Positions 61,545-64,000 of a DNA stretch of 64,000 nt are shown here, one piece after another. Source of the stretch: Draconibacterium mangrovi. Its GTDB lineage: Bacteria > Bacteroidota > Bacteroidia > Bacteroidales > Prolixibacteraceae. How positions within the stretch are numbered: the stretch's first letter is position 1; the number at the start of each line of letters is the position of its first letter. The notes beneath the pieces were generated by a model that had not been told where the DNA came from, did no database searches, and saw only the letters and a list, made by a program, of their open reading frames with translations. Both the position numbers and the translations under genes were made by a program. The stretch lies in assembly GCF_010586825.1 (NCBI RefSeq), contig NZ_JAAAGB010000003.1, positions 1-64,000 of the forward strand, read 5' to 3'.

Positions 61545-61671
61545 GCTTAGTTAGCAGTCGCAGTTTCCAGTCTCAGATTACAGTTCTTCAGCGAACAGTT
61601 TAACAATTTAACCGTTTTTCAATTTATCAATTGACGAAGCTTTTATTACTTTCGCAAACAAACATTTCAGA

Positions 61672-62649
61672 ATGAAAAAAACGCTACTCTTACTACTGAT
61701 ATTTATGGGGTTTTTAGCCCACGCTCAGGAATTTAAATACCAGCTATTATTTGAAGGCATTGGCGATAACCGCGAGTTTTCGCCGCCTTATGCCTACCCG
61801 CAAACCATAATGGGAAGCCGCGGTGCCTTTGAGGTAGGTGTTGATATCGACAACCATCAGTTGCGCGGAGGATTAAGCCACTTGCTGGAATTTGGCAGCG
61901 ATTTGGATGCGCAAAAAACAAAACTGACTTTGTATTACCAGTTTAAAGATCAAAACAAATTGTTTGCATTTGGAGCCTTTCCGCGCCGCGATAAAATTGA
62001 TTTTCCGCTGGCCATGCTAACGGATACTTTACAATATTATCAACCCAATATCGAAGGTCTGTATGGAAAAATTAGCTGGGACTGGGGCCATCAGAATGGT
62101 TTTGTTGACTGGGTTGGCCGCCAAACCGAAACTCAACGCGAGCAGTTTATGGCCGGATTTTCTGGCGAGATCTTTTTTAAAAACCTGTTTTTACAGAATT
62201 ACCTGTTGATGTTTCACAATGCCCACACACTGCACAACGATCCGCCATTACATATTGAAGATTATATGGGATTTGCCCTTCAGGCAGGAATCCGCACTCC
62301 TGAAACCATTGCTGTTCAGGGAGATTTAAAAATGGGAATGCTTACATCGCAATATCGCGAGCGAAATGTTACCGATGGTTACGAAACAGCCACCAGCTTT
62401 TTTGCCGAAGCCAATATGCGTTATAAAAACCTTGGAGTAAAATCGGTGATGAGTTTGGGTGCCGGACATAAATTTGCTTATGGCGATCCGTATTACCGGG
62501 CAAAAAACTATTCGCGTACCGACCTAATCTGGTATTTTATCAATCACGAAAAGATAAAAGGAAAATTCAACGTGTCGATGCATTTTGTTGACTGGGATAC
62601 ACTTGATCAACAGCAGCAACTTTCCATTATATACATTTTTGGCAATTAA
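61672..62649 (+). CDS. Hypothetical outer-membrane protein
   Basis: A 325-residue protein with a signal peptide ending AHAQ (~residue 19). It is rich in aromatic and alternating polar/hydrophobic residues (DDNHQLRGGLSHLLEFG-type strands, KLTLYYQFKDQNKLFAFGAF, NLFLQNYLLMFHNAHTLHN) and ends IYIFGN, consistent with a beta-barrel or a beta-rich surface protein. I do not recognise a family. It is convergent with the histidine-kinase gene. Confidence 0.7.
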   Translation: MKKTLLLLLIFMGFLAHAQEFKYQLLFEGIGDNREFSPPYAYPQTIMGSRGAFEVGVDIDNHQLRGGLSHLLEFGSDLDAQKTKLTLYYQFKDQNKLFAFGAFPRRDKIDFPLAMLTDTLQYYQPNIEGLYGKISWDWGHQNGFVDWVGRQTETQREQFMAGFSGEIFFKNLFLQNYLLMFHNAHTLHNDPPLHIEDYMGFALQAGIRTPETIAVQGDLKMGMLTSQYRERNVTDGYETATSFFAEANMRYKNLGVKSVMSLGAGHKFAYGDPYYRAKNYSRTDLIWYFINHEKIKGKFNVSMHFVDWDTLDQQQQLSIIYIFGN

Positions 62650-62677
62650 CTTACACAAGGAATTCGCAGACTTGATT

Positions 62678-64000
62678 TTACTGTTCCCCCTTAATTGTAA
62701 AAAAGAAGGTACTTCCTTTTCCGGGTGCGCTTTCAACCCAAATGTCGCCGTTATAGTTGGTTATAAAATCTTTACATAAAGAAAGTCCGAGCCCAACCCC
62801 TATCTCGCCGTTTGTGCCTTCTGCAACGTTTATATTCATGTCATCACTAAAAATTGCGGCTGCATAGTCGGGCTGCATTCCAACACCAAAATCTTTTACC
62901 GAGAACTGTACTGTATTCTTCGCTGTTTGAACCGCATTTATAATTATACTGCTTTCTTTATTGCTAAATTTTATGGCATTCATCAACAGGTTTCGCAAAA
63001 TAAGCATAATCATGTTCCTGTCGAAGTATATTGCCAGCTCCTGATTCTCAAGCTTATTTTCAACTTTTATTTGTTTTTTCAATGCCGTTGACGAAACTTC
63101 AACCATAACATTTGAAAAGATTTCGGCTATGTTTAAACGCTCCGGTTTAAATTCAATTTTTTTGTCCTGGCTTCTGGCCCAGTGCAGCAAACTTTTCAGC
63201 AAATCAAAAGCATTGTGCGACGATTCGTGTATATGCTTTATTATCTCCATTCTGTTTTCCTCATCCATGCTTTGGTGCCCTTCTTTTAACACATCCGAGA
63301 AACCTAAAATTGCATTAAACGGGTTTATAAGATCATGGGCAATTATGGAGAAAAGTTTGTCTTTTGTAGCATTCGCCGTGGTTAGCTCAGTATTTAATTG
63401 AGAGAGGTTTGCTGCCACTTCAGCAATTTTATTTGCCTGTGTTTCAATTTGCTGTTTTTGCTGATTTAGTAAGGTGTTTTTTTCGTGGAGTTTCTCTTTC
63501 TGAAGCTCAAGCAAACGGTTTTTATCGTTTAGTACCTTGGTTCTGTTTTGCACTAATTCTTCCAGTTTGTGTTTTTCAGCCTTAAGCATAGCCACTCGAT
63601 ACCTGAAAATTACAATCACCAGAAAAACAAGAAATATAATTACGCCTGAAATAAACCACCAGGAAAACCACCATGGCGGTTGAATTTCCACTTTCACCGA
63701 TGCTCCCTCGTTATTCCATACACCGTCGTTATTTTCCGCTATAACCCTAAACACATAATTTCCATGTGGCAGGTAATTGTATGTTACATCAGGATGATTG
63801 GTTTCAATCCAATCATCTTCAAGACCCTCAAGTTTGTACTTAAATTTATTTTTTACGTTATCCACGTAGTTGGTCGATGAAAATTCAAAACCAATGGTGT
63901 TTTGGTTGTGTTTCAGATTTATTTCATCGATGAACAAGGGGCTCTTTTCCAGCATTTCATTTTCTCCAAACTTGTCCACTTTCTTATGCTGAAGGAAAAT
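62678..64000 (-). CDS. Sensor histidine kinase with Y_Y_Y domain (N-terminus outside the window)
   Basis: The frame is open through the window edge at 64000, so the protein starts beyond it; a GTG at 63979 is not a true start. The visible part, ~440 residues, has a Y_Y_Y domain (FKYKLEGLEDDWIETN, YNYLPHGNYVFRVIAENN), one membrane helix (WFSWWFISGVIIFLVFLVIVIF), a coiled coil, the phospho-acceptor in KLFSIIAHDLINPFNAIL and an ATPase domain (NLLMNAIKFSN, DFGVGM, GLGLSLCKDFI). A periplasmic propeller sensor probably lies upstream. No receiver or DNA-binding domain follows, so a partner regulator is needed. Confidence 0.93.
   Translation of the reverse strand: MFLQHKKVDKFGENEMLEKSPLFIDEINLKHNQNTIGFEFSSTNYVDNVKNKFKYKLEGLEDDWIETNHPDVTYNYLPHGNYVFRVIAENNDGVWNNEGASVKVEIQPPWWFSWWFISGVIIFLVFLVIVIFRYRVAMLKAEKHKLEELVQNRTKVLNDKNRLLELQKEKLHEKNTLLNQQKQQIETQANKIAEVAANLSQLNTELTTANATKDKLFSIIAHDLINPFNAILGFSDVLKEGHQSMDEENRMEIIKHIHESSHNAFDLLKSLLHWARSQDKKIEFKPERLNIAEIFSNVMVEVSSTALKKQIKVENKLENQELAIYFDRNMIMLILRNLLMNAIKFSNKESSIIINAVQTAKNTVQFSVKDFGVGMQPDYAAAIFSDDMNINVAEGTNGEIGVGLGLSLCKDFITNYNGDIWVESAPGKGSTFFFTIKGEQ

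Overview
The window is chromosomal DNA from a Bacteroidota bacterium, most likely an environmental, anaerobic or facultative member of the Marinilabiliales/Prolixibacteraceae type (the order is inference). Support for the phylum comes from a SusC/SusD pair, a hybrid two-component regulator with fused AraC output, a type IX secretion sorting domain, promoters of the TAnnTTTG type, genes without Shine-Dalgarno sites, and a tmRNA whose tag reads GENNYALAA. No rRNA or tRNA genes were found.

Layout. 1-6577: the C-terminal part of a secreted repeat protein, a DUF2202 lipoprotein, a small membrane protein with a probable frameshift, a GT39-type glycosyltransferase and a sulfatase. 6578-11030: an accessory patch with a REP-associated tyrosine transposase carrying a palindrome inside its own gene, three orphan genes separated by attC-like inverted repeats (cassette-like), and a 42-bp tandem repeat. 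11031-15294: DUF3737, EamA, DUF418 and PatB-type aminotransferase genes; the middle two are bracketed by a 25-nt direct repeat. 15562-15956: ssrA. 16074-19421: nrfHA (ammonifying nitrite reductase) with an outer-membrane barrel protein.

19807-42502 is a polysaccharide-utilization-type locus: hybrid two-component regulator, divergent GH2 enzyme, NagX-like acyltransferase, a NagZ (GH3)/serine-hydrolase fusion, SusC, SusD, NamZ (GH171/DUF1343), a phosphoesterase/beta-propeller fusion, and a membrane AraC-TPR regulator. NagZ, an AmiE-like hydrolase and NamZ are the enzymes that dismantle muropeptides in Bacillus subtilis. The simplest reading is a SusCD-coupled locus for scavenging peptidoglycan fragments; GH2 may remove another sugar.

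42716-46255: ankyrin lipoprotein, acyltransferase 3, serine hydrolase, polyphosphate glucokinase. 46513-53644: a methyltransferase, then the aromatic 2-oxoacid module (IorAB, a porin-like protein, two ACT proteins, PaaK). 53848-58463: a PepSY membrane protein, a methyltransferase with a nonsense codon, an asymmetric tandem ABC ATPase and a cytochrome c. 58561-60618: an ADP-forming acyl-CoA synthetase that could draw ATP from the acyl-CoA made by IorAB. 60732-64000: a universal-stress-like protein, an outer-membrane protein and a truncated sensor kinase.

A shared palindrome (TTGTACC-N4-GTTACAA) lies upstream of nrfH and of the PepSY gene, with the same 20-bp gap to a -7-like element in both. 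This suggests one Crp/Fnr-family regulator controls both.
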